Of a stretch of DNA of 64,000 nucleotides, positions 8,393-18,553 are shown piece after piece. The notes below the pieces were generated by a model. That model was not told where the DNA came from, ran no database searches, and was given only the letters and a program-made list of their open reading frames with translations. The stretch comes from Hyphomicrobiales bacterium. GTDB taxonomy: Bacteria > Pseudomonadota > Alphaproteobacteria > Rhizobiales > Rhizobiaceae. Positions within the stretch are counted from its first letter, which is position 1; each line of letters starts with the position of its first letter. Position numbers and translations under genes: made by a program. The stretch is taken from positions 82,174-146,173 of the forward strand of contig UCFC01000020.1 of NCBI GenBank assembly GCA_900471515.1, in the 5' to 3' direction.

Positions 8393-8548
8393 TGCGTCTC
8401 CAAAGGCGGCAAATTGCCGTAGTATTCAGAAATTGCTAGCGATTCCCGTGCCCTTGCACAAGCATTCAAAGCAAATACGCAAGCTCCGGACGTCGCTTTT
8501 CAGTCAATTTTCTTGACTGCATTGAAATGGAATAGTTGTTTTTCCCTT

Positions 8549-9172
8549 ATGACCGAACAATCTGTATCGATTCGATCCATTTGCGTTTACTGCGGCTCTC
8601 GGCCGGGACGCGATCCTTCCCATATGGCTGCCGGCCGCGCGCTCGGAAAAGAGATCGCGGAATATGGCCTTCGCCTGATCTATGGCGGCGGCACAAAGGG
8701 CATCATGGGCGCTGTGGCCAGCGGGACCCTATCCAACGGCGGTCAGGTGACGGGCATCATTCCCGAGTTCCTGATTGACATGGAGGCGACTCGCCATTCG
8801 CTCGGCCAGCTCAACGAGCTTATTGTAACCCCTGACATGCATGCGCGCAAACACACGATGTTCGAGCGCTCCGATGCTTTCGTGGCCCTGCCGGGCGGTA
8901 TCGGCACGCTGGAAGAGATCGTCGAGATCATGACCTGGGCGCAGCTCGGCCGTCATGAAAAGCCGATGGTCTTCGCCAATATCAACGGGTTCTGGGACCC
9001 GATGATGGAGCTTTTGCGCCACATGACCGGTGAGGGTTTCCTGCACACCGCCCATCGCGTCCAGCCGCTCGTCATCGACGAGATCTCGGGCATCATCCCC
9101 GCCATCATGGCGCAGGCGGCCGAACTTGCCGCCGACCGCGACGGCGAGGACGACGTGATCTCGAAGATGTAG
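8549..9172 (+). CDS. LOG-family (TIGR00730) nucleotide 5'-monophosphate phosphoribohydrolase
   Basis: 207 residues from the ATG at 8549 (MTEQSVSIRSICVYCGSRPG); an in-frame upstream ATG at 8513 would add 12 unrelated residues. Family landmarks are CVYCGS, the nucleotide-binding YGGGTKGIMGAVA and the catalytic PGGIGTLEE with a nearby Arg (MHARKHTMF). The family releases ribose 5-phosphate from cytokinin nucleotides or other nucleoside monophosphates; calling it cytokinin-activating is a family default. It diverges from the LysM gene and is followed by the 56-bp repeat array. Confidence 0.9.
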   Translation: MTEQSVSIRSICVYCGSRPGRDPSHMAAGRALGKEIAEYGLRLIYGGGTKGIMGAVASGTLSNGGQVTGIIPEFLIDMEATRHSLGQLNELIVTPDMHARKHTMFERSDAFVALPGGIGTLEEIVEIMTWAQLGRHEKPMVFANINGFWDPMMELLRHMTGEGFLHTAHRVQPLVIDEISGIIPAIMAQAAELAADRDGEDDVISKM

Positions 9173-9179
9173 GCACTCA

Positions 9180-9389
9180 GCAATTCCAGCAAAAGTGCGT
9201 AGCGGTTTTGCGCCCGGAATTGCGTGGAAACAAAAGCAATTCCAGCAAAAGTGTGCAGCGGTTTTGCGTCCGGAATTGCGTGGAAACAAAAGCAATTCCA
9301 GCAAAAGTGCGTAGCGGTTTTGCGTCCGGAATTGCGTGGAAAGAAAAGCAATTCCAGCAAAAGTGTGCAGCGGTTTTGCGCCCGGTTTG
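9180..9389 (+). repeat. Tandem array of a 56-bp palindromic repeat, 3.75 copies
   Basis: Units start at 9180, 9236, 9292 and 9348; the first three are exactly 56 bases and the fourth is cut short by about 14. Each unit can fold as GCAATTCC-GCAAAA ... TTTTGC-GGAATTGC. Units 1 and 3 share GTGCGTAGCG while 2 and 4 share GTGTGCAGCG. It lies between the convergent LOG gene and rarD-like gene, where it may act as a bidirectional terminator. Related single or paired copies occur at 11301, 22496, 25536 and 39278. Confidence 0.9.
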
Positions 9390-9411
9390 CGCAAGGAAGG
9401 ACGGCGGCGGG

Positions 9412-10326
9412 CTAGCGCCCGCGGCTCGTGCGCAGCATCGACCAGCTGTAGAGGAACAGGCCGGCCCAGATCAGCGGGAAGGCGATCATGCGCGCCGTAT
9501 CCATTTCTTCGTGGAAGACGAAGACGGCAATGAGGAAGATCATCGTCGGCGCGATATACTGCATGATGCCGATCGTCGACAGTTTCAGCAGCTTGGCGCC
9601 GTTGGCGTAGATCATCAGCGGTACGGCGGTGATCAGTCCGCAGCCGAGCAGCAGGGCGGTATCGTTGAACCCGGTGCGGTAGAAGTGGCCTTCGCCGCTG
9701 ACGAATTCCAGGTAAAGGATGTAGAAGAGGGCAGGCAGGCTGAGGATCAGCACTTCCAGGAAGAAGCCCTGGTTCGGCCCGAGCGGCAGCGTCTTGCGCA
9801 GCAGCGCATAGAAGCCCCAGCTGATCGCCAGCGTCAGCGCCACCCAGGGAATGCCGCCGCTGTCGAAGGCGAGCACGACGACCGCAAGGCCGGCAAGGCA
9901 GATCGCCGCGATCTGCATCGGCTGCAGCTTCTCCTTCAGCAGCACGGCGCCGAGGAAGATGCTGAACAGCGGATTGATGAAATAGCCCATGGCCGCATCG
10001 AGCGAATGGCCGGCGCCGATCGCCCAGACATAGGTGCCCCAGTTGACGGTAATCAGTGCCGCCGTCACGACCGCCATGCCGAGCATGCGCGGCGAGCGCA
10101 GCGCAACGGCAATATCCTGCGTGCGCCCCAGCGCCAGCAGCACCATGCCGGCGAGCGGCAGCGACCAGAGGATACGGTGGGCGATCACCTCGGCCGGCGA
10201 AATATGCGCGACCGCCTTCATGTAGATCGGCAGAAAGCCCCACAGAAGATAGGCCGTAAGCGCGAAGGCAAAGCCGCGTGGACTGTCTTCGTTCTTGATG
10301 ATGGTTGCGCTTGCATCGGCAGACAT
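9412..10326 (-). CDS. rarD: RarD/EamA-family membrane permease
   Basis: 304 residues with about ten hydrophobic helices. The N-terminal stretch GFAFALTAYLLWGFLPIYMK and HRILWSLPL match the RarD branch of the EamA drug/metabolite transporter superfamily, as do GTYVWAIGAGHSLDAAMGYF and QYIAPTMIFL. RarD is named for chloramphenicol sensitivity in E. coli-type annotations, but the transported compound is unknown. It starts at ATG 10326, diverging from the PCMT-like gene, and ends just after the 56-bp array. Confidence 0.88.
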   Translation of the reverse strand: MSADASATIIKNEDSPRGFAFALTAYLLWGFLPIYMKAVAHISPAEVIAHRILWSLPLAGMVLLALGRTQDIAVALRSPRMLGMAVVTAALITVNWGTYVWAIGAGHSLDAAMGYFINPLFSIFLGAVLLKEKLQPMQIAAICLAGLAVVVLAFDSGGIPWVALTLAISWGFYALLRKTLPLGPNQGFFLEVLILSLPALFYILYLEFVSGEGHFYRTGFNDTALLLGCGLITAVPLMIYANGAKLLKLSTIGIMQYIAPTMIFLIAVFVFHEEMDTARMIAFPLIWAGLFLYSWSMLRTSRGR

Positions 10327-10439
10327 TGGGTGTTTCCGTATTTGTTCTGTTTCTGATCCGCATTAGCTTAAGCGGCGTGAATAGGCCAATTCATTTCCTT
10401 GAATGGATCGTCAATCGAACGCCATGAAAGGAGGCAGGC

Positions 10440-11300
10440 ATGGCCGAGACGGAACTGGCGAATTGCCGGCAGGCCTATGCCACCCGGATGCTGGCAAGGA
10501 TGGGTATTTCCGGCGACGAGAGACTGCGGCAGGCCTTTGCCGCGGTGCCGCGGGAAGATTTTCTCGGGCCGCCGCCGTGGCGCATGGCCAACAGCACCGG
10601 CTATCGGGACATGCCGTCCACCGATCCCGCCGTCCTCTATCAGGACGTTCTGGTTGCACTGCAGGAAGAGCGGCAGGTCAACAACGGCAGCCCTTCGCTG
10701 CATGCGCTCGGCCTCCACTGGCTTGCGCCGCAGCCCGGCGAAACGGCCTGCCATATCGGCGCGGGCGGCGGTTATTATACCGCCATGCTGTCGCACCTCG
10801 TCGGCAGCCGCGGCCATGTCACGGCGATCGAATACGACAGGGAACTTGCCGCTCGCGCAACCGCCAGCCTCGCCCCCTACGGCAATGTCGAGGTGATCTG
10901 CGGCAACGGCCTGAAATGGCCGAAATCGCCCGTCGACGCGATCTACGTCAATTTCGCCGCCCACAGGCCGGCCGAGGCCTGGATCGACAAGCTTGCTGCC
11001 GGCGGCAGGCTGATCTTTCCGCTGTCTGCCCCCTCGCTCGGCGGCAACGACCCCCTGCGGCCATGCAGCGCCCGCGGCGGCTTCTTCCTGATCCAGCGCA
11101 GCGACCACGATTTCCGCGCCCGCTATCTCACCGCCACGATCTTCGTCTGGGGCCATGCCGCCTCCGGCACGCCCGAAACCTACAGGGCGCTGGAAGCCGC
11201 CTTCCGCAGGGGCGGCATGGAAAGGGTCACGCGGATGCGCTGGAAGGGGCCGAGGGAAGGGGACGAATGGTATTCGCAGGAGGATTGGGGCCTCCTCTAG
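10440..11300 (+). CDS. PCMT-like protein-L-isoaspartate O-methyltransferase family protein
   Basis: 286 residues. The SAM-binding motif I appears as CHIGAGGGYYTAMLSHLVG near residue 105, followed by the acidic motif TAIEYDRELA and the motif IYVNFAAHRP. The family methylates the alpha-carboxyl of isoaspartate in damaged proteins. This one is longer than the typical 205 to 230 residues and lacks an obvious classical substrate-loop motif, so a divergent methyltransferase is possible. The start ATG follows AAAGGAGGCAGGC, a strong ribosome site. It is convergent with cimA. Confidence 0.8.
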   Translation: MAETELANCRQAYATRMLARMGISGDERLRQAFAAVPREDFLGPPPWRMANSTGYRDMPSTDPAVLYQDVLVALQEERQVNNGSPSLHALGLHWLAPQPGETACHIGAGGGYYTAMLSHLVGSRGHVTAIEYDRELAARATASLAPYGNVEVICGNGLKWPKSPVDAIYVNFAAHRPAEAWIDKLAAGGRLIFPLSAPSLGGNDPLRPCSARGGFFLIQRSDHDFRARYLTATIFVWGHAASGTPETYRALEAAFRRGGMERVTRMRWKGPREGDEWYSQEDWGLL

Positions 11301-11340
11301 CTTCCGGCAAAACCGCTGCGCGCTTCTGCCGGAATTGCTT
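11301..11340 (-). repeat. Single diverged copy of the 56-bp repeat family
   Basis: Read on minus, the sequence is a variant of the array unit with GCAATTCC at one end and the core GCGCAGCGGTTTTGC. It begins directly after the PCMT stop codon and ends 7 bases before the cimA stop, again between convergent genes. Confidence 0.75.
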
Positions 11341-11346
11341 TGCCGC

Positions 11347-12960
11347 TCACTCCGCCGCGATCTTGCCGGCCAGCTGCCGGTTCTTCATCAGCTTGTAGAT
11401 GACCGAATCCATCAGCGCCTGGAAGGAGGCGTCGATGATGTTTTCCGACACGCCGACCGTCCACCAGCGCACGCCGCTGGAATCGGTGGATTCGATCAGG
11501 ACGCGGGTGATCGCCTCGGTGCCGCCGTTGAGGATACGCACCTTGAAATCGGCCAGCACGAGGTCGTCGATCTCGTGCTGGTATTTGCCGAAATCCTTGC
11601 GCAGCGCCAGGTCGAGCGCGTTGACCGGGCCTTCGGCTTCCGCCACCGACATCAGCGTCTGGCCGTCGATGGTGATTTTCACCACCGCTTCCGAGACGAT
11701 CTTGATGCGGCCGTGGGAATCGAAGCGCCGTTCGATCATTACCCGGAAACCGTCGATCGAGAAGAAATGCGGGATCGTGCCCATCGTGCGGCGCGCCAGC
11801 AGCTCGAAACTCGCATCGGCACCCTCATAGGCATAGCCGGAGGCCTCGCGCTCCTTGACGATGGAGATCAGGAGGTCGAGCTTCGGATCGTCCTTGGCGA
11901 CATCGATGCCGCGCCGCTTCAGCGCATTGATGAAATTGGCCTTGCCGCCCTGGTCCGAGACCATGACCTTGCGGAAATTGCCCACACTTTCCGGCGGCAC
12001 ATGTTCGTAGGTGCGCGGATCCTTGAGCAGCGCCGAGGCATGGATGCCGGCCTTGGTGGCAAAGGCAGAGGCGCCGACATAGGGCATCTGATGGTCCGGC
12101 GAGCGGTTCAGAAGCTCGTCGAAGGCATGCGACAGGCGCGTGAGGTTGGTCAGCCGCTCGGCATCGATCGCCGTTTCGAAACGGCTATTGTAGGCGCTTT
12201 TCAGCGCCAGCGTCGGGATCAGCGTCACCAGGTTGGCATTGCCGCAGCGCTCGCCGATGCCGTTCAGCGTGCCCTGGATCTGGCGCGCGCCGGCCTCGAC
12301 GGCGGCAAGCGAATTGGCGACCGCCTGGCCGGTGTCGTTATGCGCATGGATGCCGAGACAGTGGCCCGGCACGCCGAAGGCGATCACCGCCTCGACGATG
12401 GCACGCACTTCCGGCGGCTGCGTGCCGCCGTTCGTATCGCACAGCACCACCCAGCGCGCGCCGTTTTCATAAGCTGTCTTGGCGCAGGCCAGCGCATATT
12501 CCGGATTGGCCTTGTAGCCGTCGAAGAAATGCTCGCAGTCGACCATCGCCTCCTTGCCGGCGGCAACCGCGGCCTTGACGCTGTCGGCAATCGCTTCGAG
12601 ATTTTCCTCGTTGGTGCAGCCGAGCGCCACCTGCACATGATAGTCCCAGCTCTTGGCGACGAAGCAGACGGCGTCGCTGCTGGCCTGCAGCAGGCCGGCA
12701 ATGCCCGGATCGTTGGAAACGGAAACGCCGGGGCGCTTCGTCATGCCGAAGGCGACGAAGGAGGCCTGCTTCGTGCGCTTTTCGGCGAAGAAGGCCGTGT
12801 CGGTCGGGTTCGCGCCGGGATAGCCGCCCTCGACATAGTCGAGTCCAAACTCGTCCAGCATGCCGGCAATCGCAATCTTGTCCTCGACGGAAAAGTCGAT
12901 ACCGGGCGTCTGCTGCCCGTCCCGGAGCGTCGTGTCGAAGAGGTAGATGCGTTCTTTCAT
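11347..12960 (-). CDS. cimA: Citramalate synthase
   Basis: 537 residues, the size of the TIGR00977 citramalate synthase group and longer than 2-isopropylmalate synthase catalytic domains alone. The DRE-TIM metallolyase barrel shows FDTTLRDGQQTPG at the N-terminus, LCDTNGG and GIHAHNDTGQAVANS, which bind the metal and acyl-CoA; the C-terminal third (about 400-520) is the LeuA allosteric dimerisation domain. The reaction condenses acetyl-CoA with pyruvate to (R)-citramalate, an entry to isoleucine via 2-oxobutyrate. It is monocistronic by eye, with 60 bases separating it from the upstream iminopeptidase gene. Confidence 0.9.
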   Translation of the reverse strand: MKERIYLFDTTLRDGQQTPGIDFSVEDKIAIAGMLDEFGLDYVEGGYPGANPTDTAFFAEKRTKQASFVAFGMTKRPGVSVSNDPGIAGLLQASSDAVCFVAKSWDYHVQVALGCTNEENLEAIADSVKAAVAAGKEAMVDCEHFFDGYKANPEYALACAKTAYENGARWVVLCDTNGGTQPPEVRAIVEAVIAFGVPGHCLGIHAHNDTGQAVANSLAAVEAGARQIQGTLNGIGERCGNANLVTLIPTLALKSAYNSRFETAIDAERLTNLTRLSHAFDELLNRSPDHQMPYVGASAFATKAGIHASALLKDPRTYEHVPPESVGNFRKVMVSDQGGKANFINALKRRGIDVAKDDPKLDLLISIVKEREASGYAYEGADASFELLARRTMGTIPHFFSIDGFRVMIERRFDSHGRIKIVSEAVVKITIDGQTLMSVAEAEGPVNALDLALRKDFGKYQHEIDDLVLADFKVRILNGGTEAITRVLIESTDSSGVRWWTVGVSENIIDASFQALMDSVIYKLMKNRQLAGKIAAE

Positions 12961-13020
12961 GTCGGTTCCTCCCGGCGAGCGGGTTCCTTGATCTTCGTGA
13001 GCGGGCCTTTCGGCGCCTTG

Positions 13021-14934
<1,914 letters not shown>

Positions 14935-14938
<4 letters not shown>

Positions 14939-15414
14939 AGGTGATCCTCCGGCGGCCAGACCGGCGTATCGTGGTCCGGGTGCTGATAGGAGACGATCTC
15001 GCGCAGGAAGGAGCCGGCAGCGAGATCCGCCTCGGTGCGTTCTGCCGGCAGCTCGTGCAGGTGATCGACAAAGCCGATCTTGCCTTCCACGCCCCACTGG
15101 ATGGTCGGCGGCAGTTGCGACGGATCATCGAAGGCCCCGGCGGAAACCGACATTCCGTCCGGCGCCTCATAGGTCAGCGGCGTGCCGCAATCGCCGCAGA
15201 AGCCGCGGCTGACGAAATTCGACGACCGGAAGGTCTTGCGCTGCCCCCTGGTCCACTCGAATTCCATCCCGCGCACGGAAACGAGCGGCGCGTAATAGGC
15301 GCCGAACGCCTTCTGGCACATGCGGCAATGGCAGATCGACGAATCCGGCGGCGTCCCCCGCGCCCGGAACCGGATCGCCCCGCATTGGCAGCCGCCGGTG
15401 TAAGTCTCGGTCAT
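14935..15414 (-). CDS. GFA-type protein, copy 3
   Basis: 159 residues from ATG 15414, four-base overlap with the upstream DUF559 gene. It carries GGCQCGAIRF, CHCRMCQ and GFCGDCGTPL and ends YQHPDHDTPVWPPEDHL. Three paralogues in series suggest gene amplification followed by divergence within one operon. Possible roles include handling of a thiol adduct or a metal, but neither can be shown here. Confidence 0.9.
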
Positions 15415-15779
15415 GGCAGATCCTTTCCGATGGTGCGGATGATGTGGCTGCACGCGTTGTCAATATCTTTGAGAATATCGTCATTCCAGAAACGGAGGAC
15501 GGTCCAGCCGTCGGACTGTAGGCGTCGAGTGCGCGCGTCGTCATAAAGAGCGTTCTGGGCAAGCCCGTGCTGCGAGCCGTCTATTTCAACGATGAGTCGA
15601 TACGTCGGGCATGCAAAATCGACGATATAGCCAGCAATAGGCAATTGTCTGCGAAAACTAAGCCCCATCAGGCGGTGAGCGCGAAGCTCGTTCCAGAGCT
15701 TCAATTCAGCATCAGTCATGGTCTTGCGCATACGCCGGGCGTTCGCCCGTCGTTGCGGGGGAACTGGCGTATGCGACAT
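15411..15779 (-). CDS. DUF559 protein, Vsr-like endonuclease fold
   Basis: 122 residues from ATG 15779; it is the first gene of the operon and its stop overlaps copy 3 of the GFA genes by four bases. The DUF559 core is clear: RRQLPIAGYIVDFAC, RLIVEIDGSQH and DGWTVLRFWNDDI. The family is related to very-short-patch repair and restriction-type nucleases, with Asp and Glu-x-Asp as candidate metal ligands (VDF and EID). No DNA methyltransferase is nearby, so a repair or restriction role is unproven. It starts 34 bases from one arm of the 49-bp inverted repeat. Confidence 0.86.
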   Translation of the reverse strand: MSHTPVPPQRRANARRMRKTMTDAELKLWNELRAHRLMGLSFRRQLPIAGYIVDFACPTYRLIVEIDGSQHGLAQNALYDDARTRRLQSDGWTVLRFWNDDILKDIDNACSHIIRTIGKDLP

Positions 15780-15812
15780 GTCTTGCCTTCCGCTTAGAAA
15801 CGCTGGGGCAAC

Positions 15813-15861
15813 ACCCCCCTCTGCCCTGCCGGGCATCTCCCCCACAAGGGGGGAGATTGGC
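15813..15861 (+). repeat. 49-bp repeat element, left arm of a perfect inverted pair
   Basis: Identical over all 49 bases to the reverse complement of 15950-15998. It begins with ACCCCCCTCTGCCCTG and contains its own hairpin CTCCCCC-ACA-AGGGGGGAG. It resembles a widespread rhizobial intergenic repeat by recall, which cannot be confirmed here. Confidence 0.9.
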
Positions 15862-15949
15862 AAGACGCGCCGGCCTCGCCAAATCTCAACGGCATGCTGA
15901 GCAGCTCTCACGGTACGGTATGAATAGTCCGGGCGAGCGGGTGCCCCCA

Positions 15950-15998
15950 GCCAATCTCCCCCCTTGTGGGGGAGATGCCCGGCAGGGCAGAGGGGGGT
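15950..15998 (-). repeat. 49-bp repeat element, right arm of the inverted pair
   Basis: Exact inverted copy of 15813-15861, 88 bases away, ending 22 bases past the cysS stop codon in transcription direction. The 88-base spacer (15862-15949) shows no gene. The pair lies between cysS and the DUF559 operon, both read leftwards, so the folded transcript could block read-through from cysS. Confidence 0.9.
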
Positions 15999-16020
15999 AT
16001 GTCTCGCCGCCCAAACCATC

Positions 16021-17478
16021 CTAACGCTTGATCTCCCACGTCGTGACGCGCTCGCCAGTTGCCGCATCCTTGCCGTCCTTGAGCTGAATGCCCTCGGCAG
16101 CAAGCGTGTCGCGGATCTTGTCGGCCTCGGCGAAATTCTTCGCCTTCAAGAACTCCAGCCGCGCCTTGACCCGCGCATCGACTTCCACAGCCACCGCCTC
16201 GTCGATCTCGGTTTTTTCGAGCAAGTCGAATCCGAGGAGTTTTGCAGAAGCTACTAACGTTGCGACGAGCATTTGTTGTTCTTGTTCGACTTCATGTTCG
16301 GAGACTGCGCCGCGCTCGTGGAATGCTGCAAACGCTGATCCCGCAATCGTTGACAATCGTTGAACTGCTCGCTGTGTGCTCAGATCATCAGCCAAAGCTT
16401 TCAAGACCTGTGGATCGATCGGTGCCGTTGATTGTGACGAAAGCAGCTCCGCCGCTCGCTTCCATTTAGAAAGAGTGTTCGAAGCCTCTATGAGCTTATT
16501 CCAAGTAAAGTCGATCGGCTCGCGGTAATGCGTCATCAGCATGGCAAGGCGCAGCACCTCGCCCGGCCATTGCCGGCCGGCGAAGGTTTCCGTGTGCAGG
16601 AGCTCGTAGATGGTGACGAAATTGCCTTCCGATTTCGACATCTTGCGGCCCTCGACCTGCAGGAAGCCGTTATGCATCCAGACATTCGCCATCACGTCCG
16701 TGCCGTGGGCGCACCGCGACTGGGCGATCTCGTTCTCATGGTGCGGGAAGATCAGGTCCAGACCACCGCCGTGAATATCGAAGACGTCGCCGAGATAGCG
16801 CCCGCTCATGGCCGAGCACTCGATATGCCAGCCCGGCCGGCCGCGGCCCCAGGGGCTTTCCCAGCCGGGTTCGTTGTCGTCCGAGAGTTTCCAGAGCACG
16901 AAATCGCCGGGGTTTTTCTTGTGCGCATCGACGGCGACGCGGGCGCCGGCCTGCTGCTCGTCGAGATTGCGCTTCGAAAGCTGGCCGTAATCGGCCATCG
17001 ATTTCGTGTCGAACAGCACTTCGCCCGAAGCCTGATAGGCATGGCCGCGCGCAATCAGCCGCTCGATGATCTCGATCATCTCGGCAATATTGTCGGTCGC
17101 CCGCGGCTGCACGGTCGGCTCCAGCGAACCGAGCGCCCTGGCGTCTTCGAGGAACTGCGTCTCGGTCTTTTCCGTCACCGCCCGGATCGCCGCGTTCAGC
17201 GGCAGGCCCGGATAGTCGCGCAGCGCCCGCGCGTTGATCTTGTCGTCGACATCGGTGATGTTGCGCGCATAGGTGACATGGCTTTCGCCATAGACATGGC
17301 GCAGCAGGCGGAACAAGACGTCAAAGACGATGACCGGCCGCGCATTGCCGATATGGGCGTAATCGTAGACCGTCGGGCCGCACACATACATGCGGACGTT
17401 TTCGGCATCGATCGGCTTGAAAACCGATTTCTCCCGCGTCAGCGTGTTGTACAGCTTCAGTTCCGGCGTGCCGCCCAT
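16021..17478 (-). CDS. cysS: Cysteinyl-tRNA synthetase
   Basis: 485 residues from ATG 17478 ([17 protein letters not shown]), which has GGGAGAG upstream; the frame is open for 24 more codons of non-family sequence. Class I signatures are HIGNARP near residue 45 and KMSKS in [11 protein letters not shown] near 285, with zinc ligands in YVCGPTVYD, in WHIECSAM and in the HHENEIAQS region. It charges tRNA-Cys. The part encoding the C-terminal DALR region (about 16210-16510) is visibly poorer in G+C than its surroundings. An inverted repeat lies upstream at 17682-17717. Confidence 0.95.
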   Translation of the reverse strand: MGGTPELKLYNTLTREKSVFKPIDAENVRMYVCGPTVYDYAHIGNARPVIVFDVLFRLLRHVYGESHVTYARNITDVDDKINARALRDYPGLPLNAAIRAVTEKTETQFLEDARALGSLEPTVQPRATDNIAEMIEIIERLIARGHAYQASGEVLFDTKSMADYGQLSKRNLDEQQAGARVAVDAHKKNPGDFVLWKLSDDNEPGWESPWGRGRPGWHIECSAMSGRYLGDVFDIHGGGLDLIFPHHENEIAQSRCAHGTDVMANVWMHNGFLQVEGRKMSKSEGNFVTIYELLHTETFAGRQWPGEVLRLAMLMTHYREPIDFTWNKLIEASNTLSKWKRAAELLSSQSTAPIDPQVLKALADDLSTQRAVQRLSTIAGSAFAAFHERGAVSEHEVEQEQQMLVATLVASAKLLGFDLLEKTEIDEAVAVEVDARVKARLEFLKAKNFAEADKIRDTLAAEGIQLKDGKDAATGERVTTWEIKR

Positions 17479-17681
17479 TTCACTCTCCCAATATGCATAA
17501 GCAGAAAATAACCGCCGCCGGCAGGCCGGGGCGTTTCGCATCTTGGACATTTGGGAGACGAAAACGGCCAGGCCAGCTTTGGGCTAGCGAATAATCTTCC
17601 GGCAAATAATGCAGGTAACCGTTTTCATGACGCGTTTTATGGCGCGGGATCGGGGTTTGGTCAAGTGAGTTGCCAAGCCAT

Positions 17682-17717
17682 TTCCCACATTGTCGTTTGC
17701 GTCACGAAATGTGGGAA
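17682..17717. promoter_or_regulatory. Inverted repeat between the SDR gene and cysS
   Basis: TTCCCACATT (17682-17691) and AATGTGGGAA (17708-17717) are perfect arms, extended inward by TCGT/ACGA. It lies 12 bases past the SDR stop codon, in the 250-base gap 17479-17728 that otherwise shows no gene. It may be a transcript-end hairpin of the SDR gene or an operator for cysS; no T-run is present. Confidence 0.45.
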
Positions 17718-17728
17718 GGAGGATCGAC

Positions 17729-18469
17729 TCAGCCCGGCAGCCGGTAATCCGCCAGCTTGTTCTCGCGCACGATGAACAGCTTGCCGGTCTCCGTCACGCC
17801 GGGGCCGAGCAGGGGAAGGATCGCTTTGGCCACTTCGGACGGATGCGGCAGGCTCATCGGGTCTTCGCCGGGAACCGCCTGCGCCCGCATGGCCGTGCGC
17901 GTCGCACCCGGATCGACGCTGGTGATGCGCAGCGGCGTCGATTGCGTCTCGCCGGCCCAGGTGCGCGCCAGCGCCTCGACGGCGGCCTTGGAGGCCGAAT
18001 AGGCGCTCCAGAACGGGCGGCACTTGTGGGCCGCGCCCGAGGACATGATGACGGCGCGGCCGGCATCCGAGTGGGTCAGCAGCGGGTCGACCGAGCGGAT
18101 GAGGCGCCAGGTGGCGTTGACGTTGATGTTCATCACCTTCTCGAACACCTTCGCCTCGATATGGCCGATCGGCGAGATGACGCCGAGCATGCCGGCATTG
18201 GCGACGAGAATGTCGAGCTTGCCCCAGCGCTCGAAGATCGAGCCGCCGAGACGGTCGATCGCTTCCATGTCTGCGAGGTCGAAGGGGACGAGCGTGGCCG
18301 AGCCGCCGACGGCCTTGATCGCGTCGTCGAGTTCTTCCAGCCCGCCGACGGTGCGCGCGCAGGCGATCACATGCGCGCCGGCCTTGGCGAGTTCGAGGGC
18401 GGTGAAATAGCCGATGCCGCGCGAAGCGCCCGTCACCAGCGCGATCCTGCCTTCAAGATTGATGTTCAT
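17729..18469 (-). CDS. Short-chain dehydrogenase/reductase
   Basis: 246 residues, classical SDR. The cofactor motif TGASRGIG is at residues 12-19, NAG appears in LVANAGMLG, and the catalytic Ser and Tyr-x3-Lys are in VIMSSGAA and YSASK. The ATG at 18469 (MNINLEGRIALVTGAS) fits the family better than the open frame above it. The substrate is unknown. It follows purF in the same direction with an 84-base gap that holds a hairpin, so it is probably a separate or weakly coupled transcript. Confidence 0.9.
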   Translation of the reverse strand: MNINLEGRIALVTGASRGIGYFTALELAKAGAHVIACARTVGGLEELDDAIKAVGGSATLVPFDLADMEAIDRLGGSIFERWGKLDILVANAGMLGVISPIGHIEAKVFEKVMNINVNATWRLIRSVDPLLTHSDAGRAVIMSSGAAHKCRPFWSAYSASKAAVEALARTWAGETQSTPLRITSVDPGATRTAMRAQAVPGEDPMSLPHPSEVAKAILPLLGPGVTETGKLFIVRENKLADYRLPG

Positions 18470-18502
18470 CTGCCCCGGTCCCGCATGTGCTTGATAAGAT
18501 AA

Positions 18503-18521
18503 GGGGCGCAATAAGCGCCCC
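18503..18521 (-). terminator. Hairpin after purF
   Basis: Perfect 7-bp stem GGGGCGC/GCGCCCC with loop AATAA, 33 bases past the purF stop on minus and followed by a T-rich tract (TTATCTTATC). It looks like an intrinsic terminator of moderate strength. Confidence 0.55.
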
Positions 18522-18553
18522 GGATCGGAAAGTCAAAGCGCAACAGCATCGCC

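Noticed and set aside
8549..9172. The LOG-family gene as evidence for cytokinin production by a plant symbiont
   Set aside because: The family is widespread in bacteria with no plant link and no isopentenyltransferase gene is nearby; the annotation was kept at family level.
9180..9389. CRISPR array
   Set aside because: The 56-base periods are complete repeats with no unique spacers, and no cas gene is present.
15811..16000. Insertion sequence ends
   Set aside because: The inverted pair has no transposase between the arms and no visible target duplication; it was kept only as a repeat with an unproven mobile nature.
16021..17550. A longer CysS starting at 17550
   Set aside because: The extra 24 residues are not family sequence, and the ATG at 17478 has a proper ribosome site.
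17551..17775. A 74-residue frame on plus between cysS and the SDR gene
   Set aside because: There is no ribosome site, the composition is random-looking, and it runs into the 3' part of the SDR gene in antisense.
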